From positions 992,001 to 1,056,000 of the forward strand of contig NZ_CP095390.1 of the NCBI RefSeq assembly GCF_023008585.1: a DNA stretch of 64,000 bases, read 5' to 3'. The notes under the pieces were generated by a model. That model did not search any database, was not told where the DNA came from, and saw only the letters and a program-made list of their open reading frames with translations. The position numbers and the translations under genes were made by a program. Below, one piece after another: positions 8,224 to 16,873 of this stretch (positions are counted from its first letter, which is position 1; each line of letters opens with the position of its first letter). Origin of the DNA: Natribaculum breve. GTDB lineage: Archaea > Halobacteriota > Halobacteria > Halobacteriales > Natrialbaceae.

Positions 8224-9510
8224 ATGTCGACGATAACGGACATCACGGAGCGATACGACCCCGGGTTCCGGAGCGAGACGGTCCGGTACGCGTGGTACGG
8301 CCTCCTCGCCGTCCTCCTGCTGGTCGGCGGGTGGGCGACGTGGCGACGGCTCACGGTCGGCATGGCGAGTACGAACCTCTCGAGCGTGACCCCGTGGGGT
8401 GCGTGGGTCGCGTTCTACATCTACTTCGTCGGCCTCTCGGCCGGCGCGTTCCTCGTGAGCACGCTCGCCAACGTCTTCGAGGTGGAGGGCTTCGAGCAGA
8501 TCGACCGGGACGCGCTGTTCGCCGCGGTCGTCAGCATGGTCGTGGCGCTGCTGTTCGTCTGGGTCGACCTCGGCCGGATGGACCGCATGTACTACCCGTT
8601 CGTCTGGCGACAGCCGACCTCGGCGCTGTCCTGGGAGGTCCACGCGTACGTCGCGTACGTCGCCGTCCTCGTCACGGAGCTGTACTTCTCGATGCGCCTC
8701 GACCTCGCACGCGTCGCGGCGCGCGCTCGTGGCTGGCGGGCGACGCTCTGTCGGCTGTTGACCCTGGGACGCACGTCGACGAGCGCGGCGTCGGGACGGA
8801 CCGACCGTCGGTGGCTCAAACGTACCGGTCTGGTCGGCATCCCGCTGGCGATCTTCATGGTCCACGGCGGGACTGGCGTGCTGTTCGCCGTCGCGAAGGC
8901 CCGGCCGTACTGGAACAGCGGGCTGTTCCCGATCATCTTCGTCGTCTCGGCGGTGGTCTCGGGGACCGCGCTCGTGACGGTCCTCTACGTCGTCCGGACG
9001 AAACTGATCGCCGGCGACGCCGTCGACCGCGACCTGCTCGACCGACTCGGACAGCTGCTCGCGGCGTTCGTCGTCACCGACGCGGCCCTCACCGCCATCG
9101 AGGCGCTCATCGCGATCAACAGCCTCCACCCACACGAACTCGAGACGTGGCTCGTCGTCCTCTTCGGCGAGATGTCGTGGTCGTTCTGGTGGTTCATGGT
9201 CGGCTTCGGCTGGGTGTTCCCGCTGGTCGTTCTGAGCAAGCGCTCGTGGCGACGGTCGCCGTTCCCGGCGGCGAGCGCCGGCCTGTTCGTCGTGGTCGGC
9301 ATCGTGGCCGTCCGGTTCAACATCGTCGTCCCGCCCCAGATCCTCCCGGTGATGGAAGGCCTGCCACACGGCTCGTACGTCCCCTCGACCGTCGAGTGGC
9401 TCACGAGCCTGGGGATCGTCGCCGTCGGTCTCCTGCTGTACTCGCTCGGCGCGGAGATACTGCCCCTGAAACCGCTCGAGTCGACTCCCCACGGAGGTGA
9501 CGACACGTGA
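8224..9510 (+). CDS. NrfD/PsrC-type membrane subunit
   Basis: A 428-aa polytopic membrane protein of about nine or ten helices, from residue 20 (YGLLAVLLLVGGWATW) to the last helix near 400. SSVTPWGAWVAFYIYFVGLSAG is typical of the NrfD family, which exchanges electrons with quinones without heme. It should anchor the Fe-S and Mo subunits to the membrane. Its TGA overlaps the GTG start of the catalytic subunit (GTGA), showing tight translational coupling. The family is clear; the physiological direction and substrate are not. Confidence 0.9.
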   Translation: MSTITDITERYDPGFRSETVRYAWYGLLAVLLLVGGWATWRRLTVGMASTNLSSVTPWGAWVAFYIYFVGLSAGAFLVSTLANVFEVEGFEQIDRDALFAAVVSMVVALLFVWVDLGRMDRMYYPFVWRQPTSALSWEVHAYVAYVAVLVTELYFSMRLDLARVAARARGWRATLCRLLTLGRTSTSAASGRTDRRWLKRTGLVGIPLAIFMVHGGTGVLFAVAKARPYWNSGLFPIIFVVSAVVSGTALVTVLYVVRTKLIAGDAVDRDLLDRLGQLLAAFVVTDAALTAIEALIAINSLHPHELETWLVVLFGEMSWSFWWFMVGFGWVFPLVVLSKRSWRRSPFPAASAGLFVVVGIVAVRFNIVVPPQILPVMEGLPHGSYVPSTVEWLTSLGIVAVGLLLYSLGAEILPLKPLESTPHGGDDT

Positions 9511-12500
9511 GTTCTCACGATTCAGACGCAGACGCGACACCCGACAGTTCAGACGAACAGCCGTCGCTCGGCCGACGAGACTTCGTCAAGGCGGCCGCCG
9601 GCATCGGCGCGGTCGCCGCCGCCAGCAACGCGACGTTCGACCTCGATCCGTCCTCGCTCTGGACGGACGACGACGACCACGGCGTCGGCACGGCCTACGG
9701 CGAGTACGACGCCGACGACGTGCTGTACACCACCTGCGGGCAGTGTAACACGTTCTGCCCGATCGAGGTGCGACTCGCCGACGAGTCCGGGGATGGCCCG
9801 TACAGCTCGCTCGTGCGCAAACTGGCTGGCAACCCCTACTCGTTCCTGAACACGCAGCCGTTCGCCCAGGTTCCCTACGGGAGCGACCCCGAGGACGTCG
9901 CGACCGGCGACCTCGAGGGCACCGGCGACGTCGACACCGCGCGCTGGTCGCTGTCGGGCGGCCGGATGTGCCTGAAAGGACAGGCAGGCATCCAGACCGC
10001 ATTCGACAGCTACCGCGTGCGCAAGCCGATGAAACGCGTCGGGCCGCGAGGCAGCGGCGAGTGGCGGACGATCTCCTGGGAGCAGGCGATCGAGGAGATC
10101 GTCGAGGGCGACGACGAACTCGGCCACCCCGGCATCAGGGACGTGTGGGCGTACGCCCCCGAAGACGAGGTCATGTCCGACTGGGAGGCCGTCCAGAACG
10201 GCGACCTCGAGCGAAGCGAGTTCGACGAGCGCTACGAGGACGTCCTCATCGACACCGACCACCCCGACCTCGGCCCGAAGGCGAACCGGATCGTCGACGT
10301 GGGCGGCTTCCGGCGGAACTTCGTCCGGACGCGCCTGTGGCACCAGGGGCTGGGGTCGATCAACAGCCACCACCACGCCGGAACCTGCGGGTCCTCGAGC
10401 GTGATGGGCAACGTCCGTTCTTACGCCGGGCAGAAGAAACGCCAGTACCCCGACGTCGAGAACTGCGAGTACCTCCTCGTCTGGGGGACGAATCCGATGG
10501 TCGCCAACAAGGGGCCGACGTGGCTCGCCCCGAAGCTGACGAACGCGATCCAGGACGGCATGCGGATGGACGTTGTCGACCCGCGGCTGTCGAAGACCGC
10601 CGAGAAGGCCGAAAAGTGGGTCCCGGTCGATCCCGGCAGCGACGCCGCGCTGGCGATGGGGATGGCCCGGTGGATCGTAGAGCACGACCGCCACGACGTC
10701 GAGTACCTCCGCAATCCCGCCGAACCGGCCGCCGCAGACGACGGCGAGCCGACCTGGAGCGACGCCACCCACCTCGTCCTCGTCGACGAGGAGGCCGCGC
10801 CGAAGGCTCGAGCCGCGGACCTCGATCTCGAGACGGCCGGAGGCGGCGACGGGGACGAGTTCGTGGTCGTCGACGCCACGACGGGTGAGCCGGTTCCCGC
10901 GAGCGAGGCCGACGAGGGCGTCCTGGACGTCGAGTTGACGATCGACGGACGGCGCGTCAAGAGCGCGTGGGCGCTGTACAGAGAGCGCGTCTTCGAGTAC
11001 ACCCTCGAGGAGTACGCCGAGATGGCCGGCGTCTCGGTCGCAGACGTCGCGGAACTGGCCGACGAGTTCACGAGCCACGGCAAGCGCTCGGCGATCATGG
11101 CCTATCGCGGCCCGGCGAAGCACTCGAACGGGTTCTACACCCAGCGTGCGATCGCCACCCTCCAGCACCTGATCGGCAACTACGACTGGAAGGGCGGCCA
11201 GATCACACCTTACGCCGGCTTCGCCACGACGACCGGCCGGTACGACCTCGGGACCGTCCCCGACGGGTACGAGCCGTGGGGGATCCCGATCGTTCGCGGC
11301 GGCGTCTCCTACGAGGAGACGACGCTTTTCGACCGCGACGACGGCTATCCGGCCAAGCGGCCGTGGTTCCCCGTCGCGCCACCACACGAGGTCCAGGAGC
11401 TCTACGCCAGCGCCAGCGACGAGTACCCCTACTCGATCGGGGCGCTGTTCATCCGCCCGTACTCCAACAACCACGTGATGGCTGTCGCCGGCGGCGACGA
11501 GATTCCCGACGTGTTGACCGACGAGGACGCCATCCCGCTTGTGGTCGCCGCCGACACCGTCATCGGCGACACGAGCCAGTACGCCGACTACGTGCTGCCG
11601 GAGCCGACCTACCTCGAGCGCTGGGAGAACTTCGGCACCTACCCGAACAAACGGCTCGCAGACGAGAAGATCAGCCAGCCGACGGTGAAAGTCGTGCCCG
11701 ACGCCCGGCCGTTCGAGGAGGTCCTGATCGACGTCTGGAAGCGCATGGACCTGCCGGGCGTCGGTGAAGACGCCATCCTCGACGCCGACGGTGAGAGCTG
11801 GCCGCTCCACCGGGCCGAGGATTTCTACCTCAAGCTCGTGGCGAACGTCGCCTACGACGGCGATCCGGTCGCCGACGCCAGCGACGAGGAACTCGCGGTG
11901 TTCCGGAACGCCCACGAGAAGGGCCTGGGCGAGCACTTCGACCTCGAGCGCTGGCGGGCGGCCGTGAGAGACGAGGAGTGGCGGAAGGTCGTCACCGTCC
12001 TCAACCGCGGCGGTCGCTTCGAGGAACCGGTCGAGGACTACGAGGAGGCGTTCGCCGAACACGGCTACGACTACGATTACGCCGACCGGTACGGCGACCG
12101 GTCGAACGCCTACGACGGCGAGCATATGCGGTACAAACTCGGTTCGCGGGTGAACTTCTACAGCGAAGTCGTGGCGACGGGCAAACACTCCTACACGGGC
12201 GAGCGGTTCGACCCGCTCCCCCGCGTCGACGACGTCCGCCACTACGACGAGTCGGTGCAGGTCCCAGTCGTCTCCGAGGACGCGCCCGACCGGCCGCTGC
12301 AGTTGATCAACTGGAAGCCGCGCACCCAGGGGATGACCCGGACGCACAACAGCCCGTGGCTGCGGGAGACGCGCCCGGAGAATCCCCTGTGGATCAACCC
12401 TCGAGACGCCGAGGAACGCGGCATCGAGAACGGCGACGCGATCGAGATCGACGCCGGCCGCCGAACCGTCGAGGCGACCGCGATGGTCACGAACGGCATC

Positions 12501-12803
12501 CGGCCCGGCGTCGTCGGAACCATGTGGGGCTGGGGTCGCACCGGCGACGGCGCGACCGCACAGACCGTCGACGGCTCGACTCGAGAGCCGGTCGATCGGT
12601 ACGGCCACACCCCCTACGAGTTCGACACCCCGACGCGCGAGGAGGCCGGCTACGCGAAGGGCCGCGACGCCGGCTTCGCCGTCAACCACCTCCAGCCGCT
12701 CGACGCCGAACTGGGCGACGCCGGGATGAGCGACCTCGTCGGCGGCAGCAACGCCCAGTTCGACGCCTCCGTCGAGGTCTGCAAGCGAGGTGACGACGAG
12801 TGA
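9507..12803 (+). CDS. Tat-exported molybdopterin oxidoreductase catalytic subunit (PsrA/TtrA/ArrA clade)
   Basis: A 1098-aa member of the DMSO reductase superfamily. A twin-arginine signal GRRDFVKAAAG lies at about residues 22-32. The N-terminal [4Fe-4S] cysteines are C77, C80, C84 and C155. The likely molybdenum ligand is C294 in HHHAGTCGSSSV. The molybdopterin dinucleotide-binding C-terminal domain spans about 930-1090 (NSPWLRETRPENPLWINP). A Cys ligand and GNPY after the cluster fit the polysulfide/tetrathionate/arsenate reductase clade better than the Ser-ligand DMSO reductases. The enzyme should act outside the membrane as a terminal reductase (or oxidase) linked to quinone. The exact substrate cannot be decided from sequence. 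GTG start, overlapping the upstream stop. Confidence 0.88.
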   Translation: MSSHDSDADATPDSSDEQPSLGRRDFVKAAAGIGAVAAASNATFDLDPSSLWTDDDDHGVGTAYGEYDADDVLYTTCGQCNTFCPIEVRLADESGDGPYSSLVRKLAGNPYSFLNTQPFAQVPYGSDPEDVATGDLEGTGDVDTARWSLSGGRMCLKGQAGIQTAFDSYRVRKPMKRVGPRGSGEWRTISWEQAIEEIVEGDDELGHPGIRDVWAYAPEDEVMSDWEAVQNGDLERSEFDERYEDVLIDTDHPDLGPKANRIVDVGGFRRNFVRTRLWHQGLGSINSHHHAGTCGSSSVMGNVRSYAGQKKRQYPDVENCEYLLVWGTNPMVANKGPTWLAPKLTNAIQDGMRMDVVDPRLSKTAEKAEKWVPVDPGSDAALAMGMARWIVEHDRHDVEYLRNPAEPAAADDGEPTWSDATHLVLVDEEAAPKARAADLDLETAGGGDGDEFVVVDATTGEPVPASEADEGVLDVELTIDGRRVKSAWALYRERVFEYTLEEYAEMAGVSVADVAELADEFTSHGKRSAIMAYRGPAKHSNGFYTQRAIATLQHLIGNYDWKGGQITPYAGFATTTGRYDLGTVPDGYEPWGIPIVRGGVSYEETTLFDRDDGYPAKRPWFPVAPPHEVQELYASASDEYPYSIGALFIRPYSNNHVMAVAGGDEIPDVLTDEDAIPLVVAADTVIGDTSQYADYVLPEPTYLERWENFGTYPNKRLADEKISQPTVKVVPDARPFEEVLIDVWKRMDLPGVGEDAILDADGESWPLHRAEDFYLKLVANVAYDGDPVADASDEELAVFRNAHEKGLGEHFDLERWRAAVRDEEWRKVVTVLNRGGRFEEPVEDYEEAFAEHGYDYDYADRYGDRSNAYDGEHMRYKLGSRVNFYSEVVATGKHSYTGERFDPLPRVDDVRHYDESVQVPVVSEDAPDRPLQLINWKPRTQGMTRTHNSPWLRETRPENPLWINPRDAEERGIENGDAIEIDAGRRTVEATAMVTNGIRPGVVGTMWGWGRTGDGATAQTVDGSTREPVDRYGHTPYEFDTPTREEAGYAKGRDAGFAVNHLQPLDAELGDAGMSDLVGGSNAQFDASVEVCKRGDDE

Positions 12804-13537
12804 GCGACCCGGAGTCGGTCGGCGACTTTCGGGAACCGACGCCCGAATCGAGCGGGCGACCCGCGGACGTCTCGCCACGCGACCCCGCGTTCCTCCGGGC
12901 GCGCTCGCGGGTGTACGCGCTCCTTGCCGCCGCGCTCGACGGCGACGTCGACACTCTCGAGGAAGCGATCGCCGACGGGACCTTCGATCGCCTCTCAGCG
13001 CTCGTCCCGGACGAGGCCGACGTCGACCTCGAACCGCTCCTCGAGGAGACGTACGACGCGGACGCGCTGTCGATCGGGTACGACAACCTGTTCGTCGTGC
13101 CCGGTCCCCACTACGTGCCGCCGTTCGCCTCCGCACACGCGACCGACCCGAGCGAGGAGTTCGAGTCGGACTCGCGGTACCACGACGCCGGCGAGGCCGG
13201 GGAACTCCTCGGAGACCCCGCAGCGGCGATGGCGCGCCGTTACGAGCGGGTCGGATTCACTCCCGCACACGGCGACGGCATCCCGGACCACGTCGCCGCG
13301 ATCCTCGAGTTCCTCGCGGTGCTCGCCGACGCGGAAGCGCGTCACAGAGCGCGCGGCGACGCGGAGACGGCCGCCGCGCTGTGTGACCTCCAGCGGGAGA
13401 CGCTTGTGGACCTCGGCTGGCTCGACGCGTTCCACGCGGCCGTCGCCGAACGCGATGCGCGCGAGGGCGTCTTCGCCGCGCTGGTCGCCCTGGTCCGTAC
13501 CGTCGCGGCTTGGGACGTGCGAGTCGGTGTCGGGTGA
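12800..13537 (+). CDS. TorD/DmsD-type molybdoenzyme chaperone
   Basis: A 245-aa all-helical acidic protein of the TorD family. Helices begin at RARSRVYALLAAAL, and the family-like motif DNLFVVPGPHYVPPF lies in the middle (about 94-108). It is expected to bind the Tat signal of the catalytic subunit and hold it until the cofactor is inserted. It starts with GTG inside the stop codon of the catalytic gene, the last gene of the operon. Two tandem palindromic repeats begin at its stop codon and give a TGA-TAA tandem stop. Confidence 0.85.
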   Translation: MSDPESVGDFREPTPESSGRPADVSPRDPAFLRARSRVYALLAAALDGDVDTLEEAIADGTFDRLSALVPDEADVDLEPLLEETYDADALSIGYDNLFVVPGPHYVPPFASAHATDPSEEFESDSRYHDAGEAGELLGDPAAAMARRYERVGFTPAHGDGIPDHVAAILEFLAVLADAEARHRARGDAETAAALCDLQRETLVDLGWLDAFHAAVAERDAREGVFAALVALVRTVAAWDVRVGVG

Positions 13538-13618
13538 TAACGGTGGCTGTGACTGGGTGCCGACGGAACCACACGACGGTTTGCGGTTGCGGCGGGAAAG
13601 ACTCACAGCCATCGTTAT
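13537..13618. repeat. Palindromic stop-adjacent repeat, copy B
   Basis: 82-nt full-length copy. The left end ATAACGGTGGCTGTGACTGG pairs with the right end ACTCACAGCCATCGTTAT. The core CCGACGGAACC...GGTTTGCGGTTGCGG also folds on itself. It abuts the TGA of the torD-like gene and runs into copy C with a 2-nt overlap (the shared AT). It is in the same orientation as C and opposite to A. Confidence 0.85.
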
Positions 13619-13697
13619 AACGGTGGCTGTGACTGGGTGCCGACGGAACCGCACGACGGTTCGCGGTTGCGGCTGCAACGACTCACAGCTATCGTTA
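13617..13697. repeat. Palindromic stop-adjacent repeat, copy C
   Basis: 81-nt full-length copy in direct tandem with B, sharing most positions: the identical start ATAACGGTGGCTGTGACTGG and end ACTCACAGCTATCGTTA. It ends 7 nt before the stop codon of the convergent carotenoid oxygenase gene, so the B-C pair fills the whole convergent intergenic space. Confidence 0.85.
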
Positions 13698-13704
13698 CGA
13701 GCGC

Positions 13705-15129
13705 TCACTCGAGGGCGTCCCGGAAGAACCGGCCGTGGAAGCCGAACGGGACGGCGTGGGGCAGGTAGGCCCGCGCGCGTTCCTCGAGCGTCGCCGCGTC
13801 GAAGACGAGCAACATCGACCGCTCGCGTTTCGTGTCGAGCGCCGGTGCCAGGACGACGCCGTCGTCCTCCGCGCTGGCGTCCGGTCGCCGGACGACGCGG
13901 GGCTCCTCGACGTAGACGGATCGCTCCCACCACTCCGTCGCCGTCTCGCGCTCGGTGTCGATCTTCGCGAGACCGTTGGCACCCCGCCGGTCCGTCGCCT
14001 GCCCGTACGCGTAGCGGTACGGTCGGGTTCGGACGGCCGGTGGCACGGTCGGCAACTCGAGGCCGCCGTCGTAGAGCCGCCTTCGGGCGATGGTCCCGTC
14101 GTCGAGGTCGACGCGGTATCGCACGAACCGGCCGTCGGGCGCGGCGGTGAAGGCGTCCTCGCGCAGCGTGTCGAACGAGAGCGCGTGGACGATGGCGTCG
14201 TCTTCGTACTCGACGAGGTCCATCGCGATCGTCCCGTCGGTCTCGAAGGCGTTGACGTGGTGGAACGTGAAGAACGGCTCCGTCACGAGGTCGACGGCCA
14301 CCGCGCCCGTCACCCGGTCGACGGCGACGATCCGCGTTCCACGCTCGGGTCGGTACTCGAGCATATCGAGCAGGCCCTCGGTCCAGGGGGAGAGCGCCCG
14401 TCGGATGGATACGTGAAGCGGGACTTCCACCAGGACGACGTAGCTGGCGGTCACCGCGACGCTGTGGACGTACCCCGGGCCCTCGGCGGTCACGGAGCCG
14501 ATGCGTTCTCGCTGCGGTTCGCCGTGGGGGACGCGGTACAGGTGGAACCGGTGTGGCCGACCGAACTCGGTTCCGTACCCGATCGTCTCCGCCCGGTGCT
14601 CGTCGACGACGAGGTGTGCGCTCGCCAGGTGCGTCTCGAGGTCGTCCCCGAAGCCGAACTCGCCGCGCGTCTCGAGCGTGACCGGGTCGAACGCGACCCA
14701 GCGGGGCGCTTCGGTGAGCGCGACGTACTCGTCGCCCAGCCGAGCGACGTGGACGCAGGCGTTGTCCGTCGACTCCGGCGGTCCGAGCGCGCGGAGCCAC
14801 CGGAACAGCGCCCGCGTTCCGCCGCCGCCCGTCGCGAACTCGCCGACGCTTCGCCCGTCGCTCGCGTTCTCGTACGCCTCGGTCCGGAGAAACCGGTTGG
14901 TGTACCGCACCTCGCCGTCGTCGAACGCGTACCGGCGCACCATCGCGAGTCCGTCGAACCAGTGGTTGACCCGCTCGTCGCCGACCTCGAACTTCCCGGG
15001 GCCGTTGCGAATCAGCGCTCCAGACAGCCACTCCGGAATCGATCCCTCGACCGGGAGCGGCCGTGCCGTGAACTCCCTGTCGACCGACCGGAAGCCGAGT
15101 TCGTACGCGGGTGTAGACGGTGACGACAC
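13705..15129 (-). CDS. Carotenoid oxygenase family protein (retinal/apocarotenoid-forming type)
   Basis: A 474-aa non-heme iron dioxygenase of the carotenoid cleavage family. The family opening LSGALIRNGPGKFEVGD is at about 36-51. The four iron-binding histidines can be assigned to about H172 (AHLVVDE), H222 (YVHSVAV), H290 (FTFHHVNAF) and H465 (PFGFHGRFF). It cleaves conjugated double bonds of carotenoids or related polyenes. In haloarchaea, retinal formation from beta-carotene for rhodopsins is one known need, but that is usually linked to Brp/Blh proteins, so the substrate here is open. No operon partner. Confidence 0.9.
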   Translation of the reverse strand: MSSPSTPAYELGFRSVDREFTARPLPVEGSIPEWLSGALIRNGPGKFEVGDERVNHWFDGLAMVRRYAFDDGEVRYTNRFLRTEAYENASDGRSVGEFATGGGGTRALFRWLRALGPPESTDNACVHVARLGDEYVALTEAPRWVAFDPVTLETRGEFGFGDDLETHLASAHLVVDEHRAETIGYGTEFGRPHRFHLYRVPHGEPQRERIGSVTAEGPGYVHSVAVTASYVVLVEVPLHVSIRRALSPWTEGLLDMLEYRPERGTRIVAVDRVTGAVAVDLVTEPFFTFHHVNAFETDGTIAMDLVEYEDDAIVHALSFDTLREDAFTAAPDGRFVRYRVDLDDGTIARRRLYDGGLELPTVPPAVRTRPYRYAYGQATDRRGANGLAKIDTERETATEWWERSVYVEEPRVVRRPDASAEDDGVVLAPALDTKRERSMLLVFDAATLEERARAYLPHAVPFGFHGRFFRDALE

Positions 15130-15191
15130 GGTATGTCACTCGTGGCGAAAGAATATGAAACCATCCGCGGCGAACGCGAGGTCGTGTCCGT

Positions 15192-16841
15192 TCACCCGTC
15201 GAGGCCCCGATCGCGAAGGTCGAGACGCCGGATCTTCCCGCTCGAGGTCGTCGGCAGTTCGTCGACGAACTCGACGTGTTTGGGGTACTCGTACTCCGCG
15301 AGCCGGTCGCGCACTAACTCCCGGATCTCCTCGCGGAGCGCGTCGGCGTCGAACTCGTCGGTCGTCGGCTGGACGTACGCCGCGATCGCCTCGCCGCGGA
15401 CCTCGTCCGGAACGCCGACGACGCCGACCTGTTCGACGTCGCCGTGTCGGAGGATCGCCTTCTCGACTTCCATCGGGCCGACGCGGTAGCCGCTCGTGAG
15501 AATGACGTCGTCGGCACGCGACTGGAACCAGACGTAGCCGTCCTCGTCGCGTTTCACGAGGTCGTCGGTGAGGAACCACCCGTCCTCGGTTCGCTTCGCC
15601 TCGGTCTTCTCTGGGAGACCCCAGTACTCGTCGAAGAACACGCGTCTGTCGCCCGGTTTGACGGCGAGTTCGCCGATCTCGCCCCGCGGCAGCCTCTCGC
15701 GCGTCTCGGGGTCGAGGACCGCCACCTCGTAGCCCGGCAGCGGCTTTCCCATACTCCCCGGCCTGGTCTCGAACCAACTCGAGGAGTTCCCGACGACGAG
15801 GTTCAGTTCCGTCTGGCCGTAGAACTCGTTGATCGCGACGTCCTCGAAGGTCTCCTCGACCCAGCCGACGATCTCCGGGGTCATCGGTTCGCCCGCGGAG
15901 GCGAACGTCTCGAGTGCGAGGTCCCACCGCGATTCGGGGTCGTCGACGCCCATCAGCATCCGCAGCGCCGTCGGCGGCATGAACGCGTGCGTGACGCCGT
16001 GACTGGCCAGTAAGTCGTACGCCTCTTCGGGGTCGAACCCCTCGCGAGGCCAGCCGACGACGGTACAGCCGTGGTGCCAGGCGGCAAACAGCGTCCCGCC
16101 GAGGGCCGCGCCCCACGCCCAGTCGGCGGGCGTCCAGAGCGTCGCGTCCTCGAGGCCCTGGTCGAAGTAGTTGTACGCCGCCGCGGCACGACCGAGCCAC
16201 AGCGCGTGGCTGTGGCGGACGCCTTTCGGCGGGCCGGTCGAGCCGCTCGTGTACATGATCGCCGTCGGCGTCTCCGGCGTCGACTCGTGGACGTCGATTC
16301 CCGGCTCGTGGGCCGCGAGCAGGTCGTCGAAGGCGTGGGCGTCCCCCTCGACCGCGTCGCCGTCGCCGAGTTCGATCACGTGCTCGAGGTCGGGACACTC
16401 CTCGCGAACCTCGTCGATCGTCTCGCGGACGGTCGGATCGACGACGACCGCCGTCGCGGCGCTGTCCTCGAGGCGATACTGCAACGCGTCGCGGCCGAAC
16501 AGGACGGTCAGCGGCACCGACACCGCGCCGAGTTTCCAGTTCGCGAGGTGTGCGAGCGGATTCTCGGGCTTCTGGGGGACGACGACGCCGATCCGGTCGC
16601 CCTCGCCGACGCCGAGGTCCGCGAGCGCGGCCGCGAGCCGGTCCGATCGCTCGTCGAGGTCGCGAAACGTGTACGTCTCGAGGCCGTCGGACGGCGATTC
16701 GTACCGCAGCGCGACCCGGTCCGTGTCCTCGTGCTTCCGGAGGAAGTCGACGGCGGGGTTGTACCGATCGGGGAGGTCCCACTCGAAGTCTGCTCGAGCC
16801 TGCTCGTACCGATCGTACGTCGGCATGACGTGCCAGACCAT
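15192..16841 (-). CDS. AMP-forming acyl-CoA synthetase (medium-chain/acetate-type)
   Basis: A 549-aa ANL-superfamily enzyme activating a carboxylate to acyl-AMP and then acyl-CoA. The phosphate-binding signature IMYTSGSTGPPKGVRHSH is at about 195-212. YGQTELN, the adenylate-binding region, is near 340, and the C-terminal hinge and catalytic lysine region TSSGKIRRLDLRDRG is at the very end. The substrate is not evident; the closest-looking haloarchaeal relatives are annotated as medium-chain or propionyl/acetyl-CoA ligases. An ATG at 16826 is possible, but the TATA-like TCTAAGTTT about 25 nt before 16841 supports the longer form. Confidence 0.9.
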   Translation of the reverse strand: MVWHVMPTYDRYEQARADFEWDLPDRYNPAVDFLRKHEDTDRVALRYESPSDGLETYTFRDLDERSDRLAAALADLGVGEGDRIGVVVPQKPENPLAHLANWKLGAVSVPLTVLFGRDALQYRLEDSAATAVVVDPTVRETIDEVREECPDLEHVIELGDGDAVEGDAHAFDDLLAAHEPGIDVHESTPETPTAIMYTSGSTGPPKGVRHSHALWLGRAAAAYNYFDQGLEDATLWTPADWAWGAALGGTLFAAWHHGCTVVGWPREGFDPEEAYDLLASHGVTHAFMPPTALRMLMGVDDPESRWDLALETFASAGEPMTPEIVGWVEETFEDVAINEFYGQTELNLVVGNSSSWFETRPGSMGKPLPGYEVAVLDPETRERLPRGEIGELAVKPGDRRVFFDEYWGLPEKTEAKRTEDGWFLTDDLVKRDEDGYVWFQSRADDVILTSGYRVGPMEVEKAILRHGDVEQVGVVGVPDEVRGEAIAAYVQPTTDEFDADALREEIRELVRDRLAEYEYPKHVEFVDELPTTSSGKIRRLDLRDRGLDG

Positions 16842-16861
16842 GGCGAGTCGTCTCGGCGTCG

Positions 16862-16870
16862 AAACTTAGA
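16862..16870 (-). promoter_or_regulatory. TATA-like box of the acyl-CoA synthetase gene
   Basis: TCTAAGTTT on the minus strand is centred about 25 nt upstream of the ATG at 16841. The spacing fits a leaderless haloarchaeal transcript. It lies just downstream of the stop-proximal end of the thiM gene reading in the same direction. Confidence 0.4.
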
Positions 16871-16873
16871 ACT

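Noticed and set aside
9549..13136. A 1195-codon open frame on the minus strand opposite the molybdoenzyme gene
   Set aside because: It is the mirror of a strongly conserved coding gene in GC-rich DNA with NNS-type codons, where antisense stops are rare. Its translation is Arg/Val/Asp-rich without family motifs.
13537..13697. CRISPR repeats at the tandem palindromes
   Set aside because: Only two units with no spacers between them, and copies are dispersed singly elsewhere; no cas gene in the window.
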